Part shown: positions 35,313 through 44,705 of the stretch, piece by piece
How positions within the stretch are numbered: the stretch's first letter is position 1
Layout of the letters: each line of letters begins with the position of its first letter
Origin: JANYCO01 sp031416415
GTDB taxonomy: Bacteria > Bacteroidota > Bacteroidia > Cytophagales > Cytophagaceae
Direction: 5' to 3'
NCBI GenBank assembly: GCA_031416415.1
Contig: JANOTP010000062.1
Location: 23,918-87,917, forward strand
DNA: 64,000 nt
The notes under the pieces: generated by a model
The model's input: only the letters and a program-made list of their open reading frames with translations
Databases searched by the model: none
What the model was told of the DNA's origin: nothing
Program-made: the position numbers and the translations under genes

Positions 35313-35996
35313 TTATAATTTTGTAATTATTTTTTCCATAATTTTATTACAGCGGTATATATAATCTTCGTTGCGAAGTTGCTCTTCCGTCTGAATATAA
35401 GTTCCCTTTGTAAACAATTCATCTCTACAGTTTTTTATCATGGCTGCAATAGAATCTTCATTGCTTTCTAAATGAAACTGCAGCCCAAGGACATGTCCAT
35501 CATAAAGAAATGCTTGCTGTTCACACGCCTCTGTGCGGGCCAGTTGTATCGAACCATTTGGCAAATCAAACGTTTCTCCGTGCCAATGAAATACATTTTG
35601 TCCATCAGTTATGTCAGAGAAAACTTGTGCTTTTTTTCCTTCTTCAGTAAGTTGTAATGGCATCCAGCCAATTTCCTTTTCTTTGTTTTTATAAACACGA
35701 GAGCCTAAAACTTCTGCAATCAATTGTGCACCTAAACATATTCCGATAACTTTTTTACCTCTAACAATAGCTTTTTCAATAAATTTCTTCTCCTCGGTCA
35801 TCCAATCAAATTTATCTTCATCATTTGCGCTCATTGTACCACCCATTACAATTAACATGTCGCAGATATCAATAAAAGGAAGTTTGTGATCTTCATAAAA
35901 GCGAGTTGCCGTCAATTTATGAACAGGTTTTCCTGCCCAATTTTCTATGGAACCAAGGCCTTCAAATGGCACATGTTGAAAATAATGTATGTTCAT
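35313..35996 (-). CDS. Class I glutamine amidotransferase-like protein, 227 aa
   Basis: The catalytic Cys lies in GICLGAQLIAEVLG (about residue 101) and the His-Glu pair in LQFHLES. This resembles the stand-alone GMP synthase-like GATase family, which can hydrolyse gamma-glutamyl amides rather than serve purine synthesis. No synthetase domain or partner is adjacent, so the substrate is unknown. A possible -7 box (TACTTTTG on the minus strand) is at 36058-36065. Confidence 0.85.
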   Translation of the reverse strand: MNIHYFQHVPFEGLGSIENWAGKPVHKLTATRFYEDHKLPFIDICDMLIVMGGTMSANDEDKFDWMTEEKKFIEKAIVRGKKVIGICLGAQLIAEVLGSRVYKNKEKEIGWMPLQLTEEGKKAQVFSDITDGQNVFHWHGETFDLPNGSIQLARTEACEQQAFLYDGHVLGLQFHLESNEDSIAAMIKNCRDELFTKGTYIQTEEQLRNEDYIYRCNKIMEKIITKL

Positions 35997-36105
35997 TGAT
36001 TTTTATAAAAATTCCTGAAACATCAGGATTGTCTAATTGTAGTGTATTATAATACGTCAAAAGTAAACATCATCTTGCTAAAATACAAACCGAGCGTCTT
36101 TTATT

Positions 36106-36546
36106 TTACCTTATTCGCTTAAATAGAGTAATGGCTTCCTCTTCTTTTTGTCGCATCACCTTACTGTCTTTTGTTAATTTATCTTTGTAGCCCATTAAGT
36201 GCAATAATCCGTGAGACATTACTCTGTGCAACTCATTCTCAAATTCCGTTTCAAATTTGGTTGCATTCTCTTTCACTCTTTCGATACTTATTAATATATC
36301 TCCTTCAACAATTCGTTTTTTTTTGTCTTCTGAATTATCAAAAGTAATAATGTCAGTATAGGTGTCATGGTTTAAATAATCGACGTTTACCTTCAGTAAA
36401 TACTCGTCAGAACAAAAAATATAATTCAGCTCTGCTATAGAATATTTCTCTTTCGCAGCTACCTTTGACAACCACGTTTTGTGACGAATTTTTTCTTTGA
36501 GAATAAATTTTAGTTCTTCGGTTTGAAAAGTAATTATACTCGCCAT
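36106..36546 (-). CDS. ybeY: Endoribonuclease YbeY (16S rRNA maturation)
   Basis: This single-domain metalloprotein (146 aa) acts in rRNA 3'-end maturation and quality control. LNHDTYTDIITFD and GDILISIERVKENA are family hallmarks. The metal motif is HGLLHLMGYKDK: two His are present, but the usual third His after GYD is replaced by Lys/Asp. I recall this variant from Bacteroidota homologues. It starts 9 bp after the ribH stop. Confidence 0.9.
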   Translation of the reverse strand: MASIITFQTEELKFILKEKIRHKTWLSKVAAKEKYSIAELNYIFCSDEYLLKVNVDYLNHDTYTDIITFDNSEDKKKRIVEGDILISIERVKENATKFETEFENELHRVMSHGLLHLMGYKDKLTKDSKVMRQKEEEAITLFKRIR

Positions 36547-36555
36547 GTTATTGTA

Positions 36556-37032
36556 TTAAAAGCCCAACATTTTTATTGCTGTAATCGCCGCCTCGTCACC
36601 TTTATTACCATGTTTCCCTCCAGCTCGATCTAGTGCTTGTTCCTGCGTATTAGTTGTTAAAACGCCAAAAATAACAGGCTTGTTAAATTTTAAATTTACC
36701 TCTGCAATTCCTGTTGCTACTGCTTGACATATAAAATCAAAGTGTCTGGTATCACCCTGAATAACGCAACCAAGACAGATCACAGCATCTATCTCTTTTT
36801 GCTGTGCCAGCCATTGAGCACCGAGTATCAATTCATAACTTCCAGGCACTGTTTTGCGGATGATGTTATTTTTTATTGCACCGTTTTTCAATAATGTATC
36901 AAGTGCTCCCGCATAGAGTGACTCTGTCACTTCGCTGTTCCACTCTGCCAATACAATTGCAAATTTTTTTGTACTAATATCTGTAATATTTTGTTCTGTA
37001 TAAGAACTAAGGTTTTTCAATGAACTCGCCAA
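36556..37032 (-). CDS. ribH: 6,7-dimethyl-8-ribityllumazine synthase
   Basis: The enzyme makes lumazine, the penultimate riboflavin intermediate, and usually forms a 60-mer shell. The recognised motifs are FAIVLAEWNSEVTESL, VPGSYELILGAQWLAQ, VICLGCVIQGDTRHFDFI and PVIFGVLTTNTQEQALDRAGG. The length of 158 aa is normal. A -7 box lies at 37086-37093. No FMN riboswitch or other rib gene is seen. ybeY follows, probably in the same transcript. Confidence 0.95.
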   Translation of the reverse strand: MASSLKNLSSYTEQNITDISTKKFAIVLAEWNSEVTESLYAGALDTLLKNGAIKNNIIRKTVPGSYELILGAQWLAQQKEIDAVICLGCVIQGDTRHFDFICQAVATGIAEVNLKFNKPVIFGVLTTNTQEQALDRAGGKHGNKGDEAAITAIKMLGF

Positions 37033-37085
37033 TCTATTATCTGTTTTTAATTTAAATTCTAGTTAAAACTTTTTGCGGAAGAATA

Positions 37086-37093
37086 CAAATCTA
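37086..37093 (-). promoter_or_regulatory. -7 element for ribH-ybeY
   Basis: The minus strand reads TAGATTTG, an exact TAnnTTTG, 53 bases before the ribH ATG. Confidence 0.45.
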
Positions 37094-37209
37094 ATCTAAA
37101 CTTTTCCACAACCTCTCCCCATTACTACAAAACAGTAAAGAATGTAGTAAATTCGTTTAAATGGAAATTTTATTTTATAAGTTTCCTGTTTGATATTTGA
37201 AAATTCATA

Positions 37210-39813
37210 ATGAGTACGATTACAACTGAAACTCCTTTAATGAAACAATACAATGCCATTAAGGTCAAGCATCCTGGGGCATTATTACTTTTTCGTGTAG
37301 GTGATTTTTATGAAACCTTTGGACAAGATGCTGTTACAGCAAGTAAGATACTAGGCATTACACTGACTAAGCGAGGCGCTGGTTCTTCTTCAGAAATCGC
37401 ATTGGCGGGATTCCCACATCACTCGTTAGACAATTATCTCCCTAAGCTCGTTCGTGCAGGACAGCGTGTAGCTATTTGCGATCAATTAGAAGATCCAAAA
37501 ATGGTAAAAGGTATTGTAAAGAGAGGTGTAACAGAACTTGTAACGCCTGGAGTATCCTTTAACGACAACGTACTTGAAGTTAAACAAAATAATTACCTTG
37601 CTGCCGTTCATATTTCCAAAGAAATAGTAGGGGTATCGTTTCTTGATATTTCTACTGGCGAGTTTATGACCTCTCAAGGCACTATCGCTTATGCTGACAA
37701 GCTCTTACAAAGCTTTCAGCCATCAGAAATACTAGTAAGTAAAAACAAAAAAAACGATTTTAATCAATTCTTTGGAGACAAGTATAATACCTTTTATTTA
37801 GACGAATGGGTGTTTGCTTACGACTATTCTTATGAAAAGCTTACTTCTCATTTCGGCACCAATTCTCTTAAAGGTTTCGGTGTAGAAGAATTAGCAGAAG
37901 GAATTATTTCTGCTGGCACAATCTTTCATTATCTCAACGAAACCGAACATAGAGATATAAAACATATTGCGAGCATTTCCCGAATAGAAGAAGATAAATA
38001 TGTTTGGCTTGACAAATTTACGGTTCGAAATTTAGAACTTATATTCTCACAACATCCAGAAGGTGTTCCGTTAATAAAAATACTTGATCAGACACAAACG
38101 CCAATGGGCGGGCGGCTTCTACGTAAGTGGGTGGTACTGCCCCTGAAAGAAATTACACCTATTCAAGAGCGGCTTAGTATTGTCGAAAGTTTTGTGACCC
38201 AACGTGAGCTAGGAGACAAAAAAGTAGGCAGCCTAAAACATATTGGAGACCTCGAAAGGATTATATCTAAAGTAGCAGTACGAAGAATTAACCCAAGAGA
38301 ATTGCAGCAATTGCGTAGAGCACTTGAATATATAAAACCAATTAAAGAATTGCTTTCCTTAGCAGGACTTCCTTCCTTACAAAAACTAGTAGAGCAATTA
38401 AACCCTTGCGATTTTCTTCTTGAAAAAATTTCCAATGAACTCAAGCAAGACCCGCCGTTAATGATCAATCAGGGTGGATTGATAAAAGATGGTATAAATG
38501 AAGAACTTGACGAGTTACGAAAAATTGCCTATTCTGGAAAAGACTATTTATTGCAGATCCAACAACGAGAGGTAGAAAGAACAGGAATAAGTTCACTAAA
38601 AATTTCCTATAATAAAGTCTTTGGGTACTTCTTAGAGGTGACAAATACTCACAAAGACAAAGTTCCTAATGATTGGATTCGCAAGCAGACACTTAGTAAT
38701 GCCGAACGATACATTACGGAAGAACTAAAAATATACGAAGAAAAAATTCTAGGGGCGGAAGATCGTATTAACGTGATTGAACAAAAGCTATTCATGAACT
38801 TAGTATTTGCGGCCGAAGAATACGTAACACAAATTCAACAAAACGCTCGTGTAATCGGAACAATCGATTGTTTGGTTTCTTTTGCTCAAACAGCTCTAGA
38901 AAATGATTATTGCAAGCCTATTGTAAACGAAACTACTTGCCTAAATATTAAAGAAGGCAGGCATCCTGTTATAGAACAGCAATTACCTTTAGGTGAACCC
39001 TATATTCCAAATGATATTTATTTGGATAATGAAACACAACAAATAATCATTATTACAGGACCAAACATGGCAGGTAAGTCTGCATTACTTCGTCAAACTG
39101 CACTCATTGTACTGATGGCACAGATTGGCTCCTATGTGCCTGCCACAAGAGCTGATATTGGAATCGTAGACAAAGTATTTACACGTGTAGGAGCTTCAGA
39201 TAATCTCTCTAAAGGTGAATCTACATTTATGGTAGAGATGACAGAAACGGCAAGTATCCTTAATAACTTAAGCGAACGCAGTTTAGTTTTGATGGACGAA
39301 ATAGGCCGTGGCACTAGTACCTATGATGGCATATCTATCGCCTGGGCAATTGTTGAATATTTGCATAACCATCCTAAAAATAAAGCTAAAACACTTTTCG
39401 CTACCCATTACCATGAACTAAATCAACTTTCGACAGATTTGGAACGAGTGAAAAACTTTAACGTTTCTGTAAAAGAGGTCGGCAATAAAGTATTGTTTAT
39501 GCGTAAACTCAAAGAAGGAGGAAGCGAACATAGTTTTGGAATACATGTTGCCCAAATGTCGGGAATGCCTAATCAAGTAGTGCTTAGGGCTAATGAGATT
39601 ATGCACCATCTTGAAAAAGAAAAAGTACAATCAGGGGGCAAGTCGAAGGAAATGCCAAAGGCTACTGACAAATTCCAGCTCAATATTTTTGAAACGAGTG
39701 ACCCAAATTATAAAAAACTAAAAGACTTATTAACAGCATTAGACATTAACACCATTTCTCCAGTTGAAGCATTATTAAAACTAAATGAAGTGAAATTAAT
39801 GATGGAGAAATAA
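37210..39813 (+). CDS. mutS: DNA mismatch repair protein MutS
   Basis: It recognises mismatches and starts repair with MutL. Domain I carries the mismatch-wedging Phe-X-Glu in VGDFYETFG. The lever and clamp domains follow, then the ATPase with Walker A GPNMAGKSALL near 616, LVLMDEIGRGTSTYDG near 696 and FATHYHEL. At 867 aa it is full length, ending in the helix-turn-helix dimer region. An imperfect -7 box (GATATTTG) lies shortly upstream. It is followed 12 bp later by a sugar-nucleotide dehydratase gene. Confidence 0.97.
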   Translation: MSTITTETPLMKQYNAIKVKHPGALLLFRVGDFYETFGQDAVTASKILGITLTKRGAGSSSEIALAGFPHHSLDNYLPKLVRAGQRVAICDQLEDPKMVKGIVKRGVTELVTPGVSFNDNVLEVKQNNYLAAVHISKEIVGVSFLDISTGEFMTSQGTIAYADKLLQSFQPSEILVSKNKKNDFNQFFGDKYNTFYLDEWVFAYDYSYEKLTSHFGTNSLKGFGVEELAEGIISAGTIFHYLNETEHRDIKHIASISRIEEDKYVWLDKFTVRNLELIFSQHPEGVPLIKILDQTQTPMGGRLLRKWVVLPLKEITPIQERLSIVESFVTQRELGDKKVGSLKHIGDLERIISKVAVRRINPRELQQLRRALEYIKPIKELLSLAGLPSLQKLVEQLNPCDFLLEKISNELKQDPPLMINQGGLIKDGINEELDELRKIAYSGKDYLLQIQQREVERTGISSLKISYNKVFGYFLEVTNTHKDKVPNDWIRKQTLSNAERYITEELKIYEEKILGAEDRINVIEQKLFMNLVFAAEEYVTQIQQNARVIGTIDCLVSFAQTALENDYCKPIVNETTCLNIKEGRHPVIEQQLPLGEPYIPNDIYLDNETQQIIIITGPNMAGKSALLRQTALIVLMAQIGSYVPATRADIGIVDKVFTRVGASDNLSKGESTFMVEMTETASILNNLSERSLVLMDEIGRGTSTYDGISIAWAIVEYLHNHPKNKAKTLFATHYHELNQLSTDLERVKNFNVSVKEVGNKVLFMRKLKEGGSEHSFGIHVAQMSGMPNQVVLRANEIMHHLEKEKVQSGGKSKEMPKATDKFQLNIFETSDPNYKKLKDLLTALDINTISPVEALLKLNEVKLMMEK

Positions 39814-39825
39814 TAATTAAAAAAA

Positions 39826-40812
39826 ATGAAAACAGCTATAATCACTGGTATTACAGGACAAGACGGTGCATATCTTTCTAAATTACTTTTAAACAAGGGC
39901 TACAAAGTAATTGGAATAACCCGCAATACCTCTTACGAAAACCTCGTCAATTTACTTTATCTTGATGTCAACGATCAAATTCGACTCGTAAATACGGATT
40001 TATTAAACAAACAATCTGTCATCGAACTTTTAGAAGAATATAAGCCTGATGAATTTTATAATCTTGCCGCTCAAAGCTCTGTGAGTGCGTCTTTTCGATA
40101 TCCAATCGAGACGATGCATTTTAACGCTTTAAGTGTTATAAATATATTAGAGGCAATTAGAATTGTAGGACTTCCAGTAAAATTTTATCAAGCATCAAGT
40201 AGTGAAATGTTTGGTAACATAGAAGAAAAAAATCTTCCGATTTCTGAAACCCTTCTATTTCATCCAACTAGTCCGTATGGCATTTCTAAAGTTGCAGCTC
40301 ATTGGACAACGGTTAATTATAAAGAGGCTTACTCCATGTTTGCAGCTTGCGGTATTCTGTTCAATCACGAATCTTGTCTTAGAGGAAATGAATATGTAAC
40401 AAAAAAAATAATTAGCACAGCATTAAAAATTTCAACTGGCGATGCCTCTGAACTAAGGGTGGGCAATATTGACATTTATCGTGATTGGGGTTATGCCCCA
40501 AGTTATATTGAGGCCATGTGGTTGATCTTACAACAGGATGAGCCTTCCGATTTTCTCATATGCTCTGGAGAGCACATGAGCTTGAGATCTTTTATCGAAA
40601 AAGTTTTTGCAGAATTAGGACTAGAGTATCAAAAATATATTAAAACGGATCCTAGTTTTATGCGAAAAAGTGACCTTCCAATCATCTACGGAAACAACTC
40701 CAAGGCAAGAGAAAAACTAAAATGGGATTACAATATGTCCCCCGATAATCTAATAAAGCAATTGATTACGGATGAAAAAGAATTTATAAATTGGCAGTCT
40801 ACAAACAATTAA
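39826..40812 (+). CDS. GDP-mannose 4,6-dehydratase-like SDR, 328 aa
   Basis: An extended SDR with the NAD(P) motif GITGQDGAYLSKLL and the Gmd-like stretches LLNKQSVIELLEEYKPDEFYNLAAQSS, catalytic SPYGISK (Tyr/Lys), FNHESCLRGNEYVTKKI and VGNIDIYRDWGYAPSYIEAMW. The canonical Gmd reads HESPRRG; here it is HESCLRG. The protein is somewhat short for Gmd. It probably makes GDP-4-keto-6-deoxymannose for deoxyhexose synthesis, fitting the glycosyltransferase genes beside it. Its 3' end overlaps the convergent GT4 gene by 14 bp. Confidence 0.85.
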   Translation: MKTAIITGITGQDGAYLSKLLLNKGYKVIGITRNTSYENLVNLLYLDVNDQIRLVNTDLLNKQSVIELLEEYKPDEFYNLAAQSSVSASFRYPIETMHFNALSVINILEAIRIVGLPVKFYQASSSEMFGNIEEKNLPISETLLFHPTSPYGISKVAAHWTTVNYKEAYSMFAACGILFNHESCLRGNEYVTKKIISTALKISTGDASELRVGNIDIYRDWGYAPSYIEAMWLILQQDEPSDFLICSGEHMSLRSFIEKVFAELGLEYQKYIKTDPSFMRKSDLPIIYGNNSKAREKLKWDYNMSPDNLIKQLITDEKEFINWQSTNN

Positions 40813-42040
40813 CCTCATTTATTCTCTTCTCATAATTTTCCCCAATTACTTTAAAATTATGATAGGTGTCTATATATAATTTTGCAGCTTGGCCTATTTT
40901 TTTAGTAAAGATAGGGTCTTGATAGGCCTTTTTCATAAAAGCTACTGCATCTTCTATATTGGGGTCTGCCCACATGGCTCCATCTTCTACTAATGGGTAC
41001 TCTTCCTTTCCAACTTCCACAAGTTCATAACTAACAAGGCATGAATTGTCCTTATTCATAAAATCAGTATTCCCTGAATAATTAGTCCCAATTACCAATT
41101 TCCCCATTTTCATTGCTTCAGCCATTCCAAGACCAAATCCCTCTGCTCTATGAAGTGAAATATAGGAATCACACACACTTATCAACCCTAATATAGAAGA
41201 TCTATCTAAATTTTCATCTACTATCAAAATGCGCGGGTCAAATGCCATTTGTTGTCTCAACAAATCGACTTTTAAATTATGCTCTTCATTATCTTGAATT
41301 CTATTAACTTTAATAACAAGCGAAACTGAATCATTTTTATCTAATGGAAAAGCTTTCGTAAAAGCCATTATTACAGATTGAGGATTTTTTCGACTTGTAT
41401 AAGATCGCATGTCAAACGTAAACAAAAACATAAAACTTCCTTCGGGAATATTAAATTGTTTCCTTGAGTAGCCCACCGGTGTAGGAAAATCAACTGGTAT
41501 TGGCATATAGTACACAGGCACATCTGTACCAGCCTCTATTACTTCTTTAATAAATTTGGAGGGGGCCCAGATTTCATTTAAATACTTGTTGTACTCCGTC
41601 CATTTGGAAGGATATTTTGAAAGCTCCCAATATCCATAACCGATATTATAATGCTTTTTTAATGCTATTTTTCCCTTAACAGATTTCATATAGCTATAGA
41701 TAGAAACCGAATTATAACAAAACAGATTTATCTTAAAGGGGTTATTTTTAGAAATGTATGCATTTAATTCATTATTGGTCAATGTATGAGGTGCTGACTC
41801 ATGTGAATCGTTAACACAAAAATTTATTTTAGTAGTTTTTACAGCATGTGTTACAAGCCGCAAATGCTCTGCTATTCCAAAATCTCCTTTCGCAAATCCA
41901 ATAAGGTTCACCCCAAATTCAACCACTTTTGAAGATGCCTTCGAAAGAATCCATTTATCGTGTATGTATTTGTCTAATCTAAAAAAATACTCGTGTTTGA
42001 TAAAAAATTGACGTGTTCGCCACAAACCTGGAATTCTCAT
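40799..42040 (-). CDS. GT4-type glycosyltransferase, 413 aa
   Basis: A GT-B fold family 4 enzyme. The donor-binding E-x7-E motif is in LHRAEGFGLGMAEAMKMGK, followed by VIGTNYSGNTDFM. The N-terminal domain has GVNLIGFAKGDFGIAEHLR, also typical of this group. It probably adds a hexose or deoxyhexose to the surface glycan. A -7 box lies at 42070-42077. It is encoded convergently to the dehydratase. Confidence 0.88.
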   Translation of the reverse strand: MRIPGLWRTRQFFIKHEYFFRLDKYIHDKWILSKASSKVVEFGVNLIGFAKGDFGIAEHLRLVTHAVKTTKINFCVNDSHESAPHTLTNNELNAYISKNNPFKINLFCYNSVSIYSYMKSVKGKIALKKHYNIGYGYWELSKYPSKWTEYNKYLNEIWAPSKFIKEVIEAGTDVPVYYMPIPVDFPTPVGYSRKQFNIPEGSFMFLFTFDMRSYTSRKNPQSVIMAFTKAFPLDKNDSVSLVIKVNRIQDNEEHNLKVDLLRQQMAFDPRILIVDENLDRSSILGLISVCDSYISLHRAEGFGLGMAEAMKMGKLVIGTNYSGNTDFMNKDNSCLVSYELVEVGKEEYPLVEDGAMWADPNIEDAVAFMKKAYQDPIFTKKIGQAAKLYIDTYHNFKVIGENYEKRINEVNCL

Positions 42041-42379
42041 ATTACTATATTTTAGTTATAAATTAATCCCAAAGATATAATTTACTTTAATTTAACAATG
42101 CTAAAAAAAAATCAACAACAAAGAATATGAAAATATTTAATTTACAGCTTCCCTTTTACGAATTAAATATGCATATATAATGACATAATTGCCTTATTAT
42201 TAGTTCATTAAAATTTTTTATTAATAGTGAAAGATCTATATTGCATTTCCTCAAATCACCTCATTCTCATTGTTTTTTTATTGATATGTTTGTATTATAT
42301 TTCGCTAGCTAAACGCAAACACAAGCACTTCTTTTATTACTCATAGATTCTTAGTTTTTTTAAGGCATTACACAAAGAT
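42041..42379. other. Divergent intergenic region, 339 bp
   Basis: It contains the -7 box TATCTTTG of the minus-strand GT4 gene (42070-42077). The rest is AT-rich and I see no gene, repeat or terminator. No convincing plus-strand -7 box for the downstream fusion gene was found. Confidence 0.5.
42070..42077 (-). promoter_or_regulatory. -7 element for the GT4 gene
   Basis: The minus strand reads TATCTTTG, an exact TAnnTTTG, 29 bases before the ATG. Confidence 0.55.
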
Positions 42380-44110
42380 ATGGAGATTTCAACAAAAGTG
42401 CTATGGATTTATTGGCATCAAGGATGGGAAAATGCTCCAGAAATTCCATTAAAATGCCTTGAAAGTTGGGAGGCTAACAACTATAGGTGGACGATTAAAA
42501 AAATCTGTCAAAAAACCCTTTCCAATTATATTGATTTAGAACAAGAGTTATCTGGTATTGCTGCGAAAGATATAACGTTAACGGCTTTAAGTGATGTTAT
42601 TAGAATTCTATTATTAGAAAAATTTGGTGGAGTTTGGGTAGACAGTACATTATTATGTAGAATACCTTTAGATAATTGGCTTCCATATTTTGAAGAAGAA
42701 GGTTTTTTTGCATTTTCAAAGCCAGAAAAAGACAGATTAGTTTCTTCTTGGTTTTTATTTGCAAAGAAAGACAACTATATAATAAAAAAATGGCGAGAAA
42801 AAACTTTAGCTTATTGGGATAGCAGAAACTCAACAGATAACTATTTTTGGTTTCATTATCAATTCAATGAATTATATGAAGCGGATGAAACCTTTAAAAA
42901 ATCATGGGATAATAGTACAAAAGTATCTGCAGATGCGCCCCATTTCCTCGCTCCATATAACACAAAATTCTTTGAAAAAATAGATGAGAGAAAAATCAAT
43001 GCAATTAGTAAGTTACAGTCACCAGTATTAAAACTAACATACAAGTACGATCTAACTAAAGATAAAGCAGATACCATTTTAAATTATATATTAACTGAAA
43101 ATATAAAAGTGAAAAAAATAAAGATCTTAGTTACATGGTATGGTTCATTTTCTAAAAATGGAACTGTAGGCGATTATCTATCCGTAAACTCTCTAACTCA
43201 TTTTCTGGAAAAACATAATTACGATTTCGATTGTGCTTCATACAAGCCGTTTCATAATCTAAAGGGAAATCCTATAGAATTAGAAAATGCGTTACCAAGC
43301 GATTACGATATAATTATCTTTTGTTGCGGCCCTATTTTGAAAAACCATGAGAATTTAAATTCCTTATTTGAAAAATTTAAAACACTTTATAAAGTTGGGA
43401 TTGGAGTAAGCTTATTCCCAAAAGACCATTTTAATTTTTATAACCCTTTTGATTTTGTTCTAGCAAGAGAAAATGGAACAGAAATGTATGAGGACATTGC
43501 TATTATTGCGAGCCATACCAAACAAACAAAATATTCTAACCAAGAAGGCCTTAAAATCGGTTTGATATTACGAAATGAACAGCATGAATACGGTAAGAAA
43601 AACTGTAAATCAGATAAAGCTTATTTGTACTTGATGATAATTGCTAAAACATTAATAGGAACACGAGAAACTTTTTCAAACAAATTAATGAAATTATTCA
43701 CAAAAGGCGCTCCAGCAAAAGCGTCAGGGACAATTTTAGAAATCAATAACCATCTAGAAACTTCTGGATTAACTCCTCAGGAAATTGAAAATCAATACAG
43801 TGAATGTGATCTTATTCTGACCACAAGATTTCATGGCTCAATGTTGGCATTAAGAAATGATATTCCTTTTATAGCTTTAGATCAAATAAAAAATGGAGCG
43901 AAGGTCTACAAATTAGTTTCCCAAACGGGCTATCCATTTGTTTGGAAAATCAACAAGCTTTCCCTTAATAAACTTAAGAAAACAGCCTTCGAACTCATAA
44001 ATAACAAGCATCATGAGAAATTAGCTAACGCTAAATTGAAAGCAGAAACAAATGCATCGTTTACGCTTAAACAACTTCATGGGCATTTACTAGCCTATAT
44101 TCCAAAATAA
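42380..44110 (+). CDS. Fusion of capsular glycosyltransferase-like and polysaccharide pyruvyltransferase domains, 576 aa
   Basis: Residues 1-about 235 match the Caps_synth/GT32-like family: WIYWHQGWENAPEIP, LTALSDVIRILLLEKFGG and WVDSTL, a DxD-like donor site. Residues about 247-540 match the polysaccharide pyruvyl transferase family: KILVTWYGSFSKNGTVGDY, IIIFCCGPIL, IGLILRNEQH and ILTTRFHGSMLALRND. One polypeptide could therefore add a sugar and then a pyruvate ketal or related group. The two domains are joined by a short linker (KVKKIK). Confidence 0.85.
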   Translation: MEISTKVLWIYWHQGWENAPEIPLKCLESWEANNYRWTIKKICQKTLSNYIDLEQELSGIAAKDITLTALSDVIRILLLEKFGGVWVDSTLLCRIPLDNWLPYFEEEGFFAFSKPEKDRLVSSWFLFAKKDNYIIKKWREKTLAYWDSRNSTDNYFWFHYQFNELYEADETFKKSWDNSTKVSADAPHFLAPYNTKFFEKIDERKINAISKLQSPVLKLTYKYDLTKDKADTILNYILTENIKVKKIKILVTWYGSFSKNGTVGDYLSVNSLTHFLEKHNYDFDCASYKPFHNLKGNPIELENALPSDYDIIIFCCGPILKNHENLNSLFEKFKTLYKVGIGVSLFPKDHFNFYNPFDFVLARENGTEMYEDIAIIASHTKQTKYSNQEGLKIGLILRNEQHEYGKKNCKSDKAYLYLMIIAKTLIGTRETFSNKLMKLFTKGAPAKASGTILEINNHLETSGLTPQEIENQYSECDLILTTRFHGSMLALRNDIPFIALDQIKNGAKVYKLVSQTGYPFVWKINKLSLNKLKKTAFELINNKHHEKLANAKLKAETNASFTLKQLHGHLLAYIPK

Positions 44111-44140
44111 AAAATAACTTTTACTTAAAACGAATTACCC

Positions 44141-44701
44141 TTGATTGAAGACCAAAAATTTCATGGCATTACGTATCAAAAAGAAGGTCTGCCTAAAGAC
44201 GACTATGAGAACTGTACCTTTATTAATTGTATCTTTTCCAACTCAGACTTAAGGGGCGTCAATTTTATAGATTGTGAGTTTAACGACTGCAATCTTAGTA
44301 TGGTAAAGCTAACGAACACTTCTTTAAAAACAGTCCGATTTAATCGTTGTAAACTTGTAGGGTTAAATTTCAGCGATTGCACTATTTTTTTATTATCCCT
44401 ACACTTTGAGGAATGCCTTTTAAACCTAGCTTCTTTTTATAAACTTAAATTAAAAGGTACAAAATTTAAAAAATGCAACCTTCACGAAGTAGATTTTTCC
44501 GAGGCTGACTTAACAGCTGCTACCTTTGATAATTGTGACTTTGCTGGAGCAACTTTTGAAAATACACAACTTGGGAAGGCGGACTTTAGGTCTTCTATCA
44601 ATTACTCTATTGACCCAGAAATTAATAATATAATTAAAGCAAAGTTTTCAAGAGATGGAATTGTAGGTCTTCTCCACAAATATGATCTTCAAATAGAATA
44701 A
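44141..44701 (+). CDS. Pentapeptide-repeat protein, 186 aa
   Basis: Tandem A(D/N)LxX-type pentapeptides run across most of the protein: CTFINCIFSNSDLRGVNF, CEFNDCNLSM, ATFDNCDFAGATFENTQLG and KADFRSS, giving a right-handed quadrilateral beta-helix. The fold and size resemble Qnr/MfpA-like DNA mimics that protect gyrase, but resistance cannot be concluded from sequence. The start is TTG at 44141; no in-frame ATG gives the IEDQKFHG beginning. The coil faces are unusually rich in Cys. Confidence 0.85.
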   Translation: MIEDQKFHGITYQKEGLPKDDYENCTFINCIFSNSDLRGVNFIDCEFNDCNLSMVKLTNTSLKTVRFNRCKLVGLNFSDCTIFLLSLHFEECLLNLASFYKLKLKGTKFKKCNLHEVDFSEADLTAATFDNCDFAGATFENTQLGKADFRSSINYSIDPEINNIIKAKFSRDGIVGLLHKYDLQIE

Positions 44702-44705
44702 TTTA

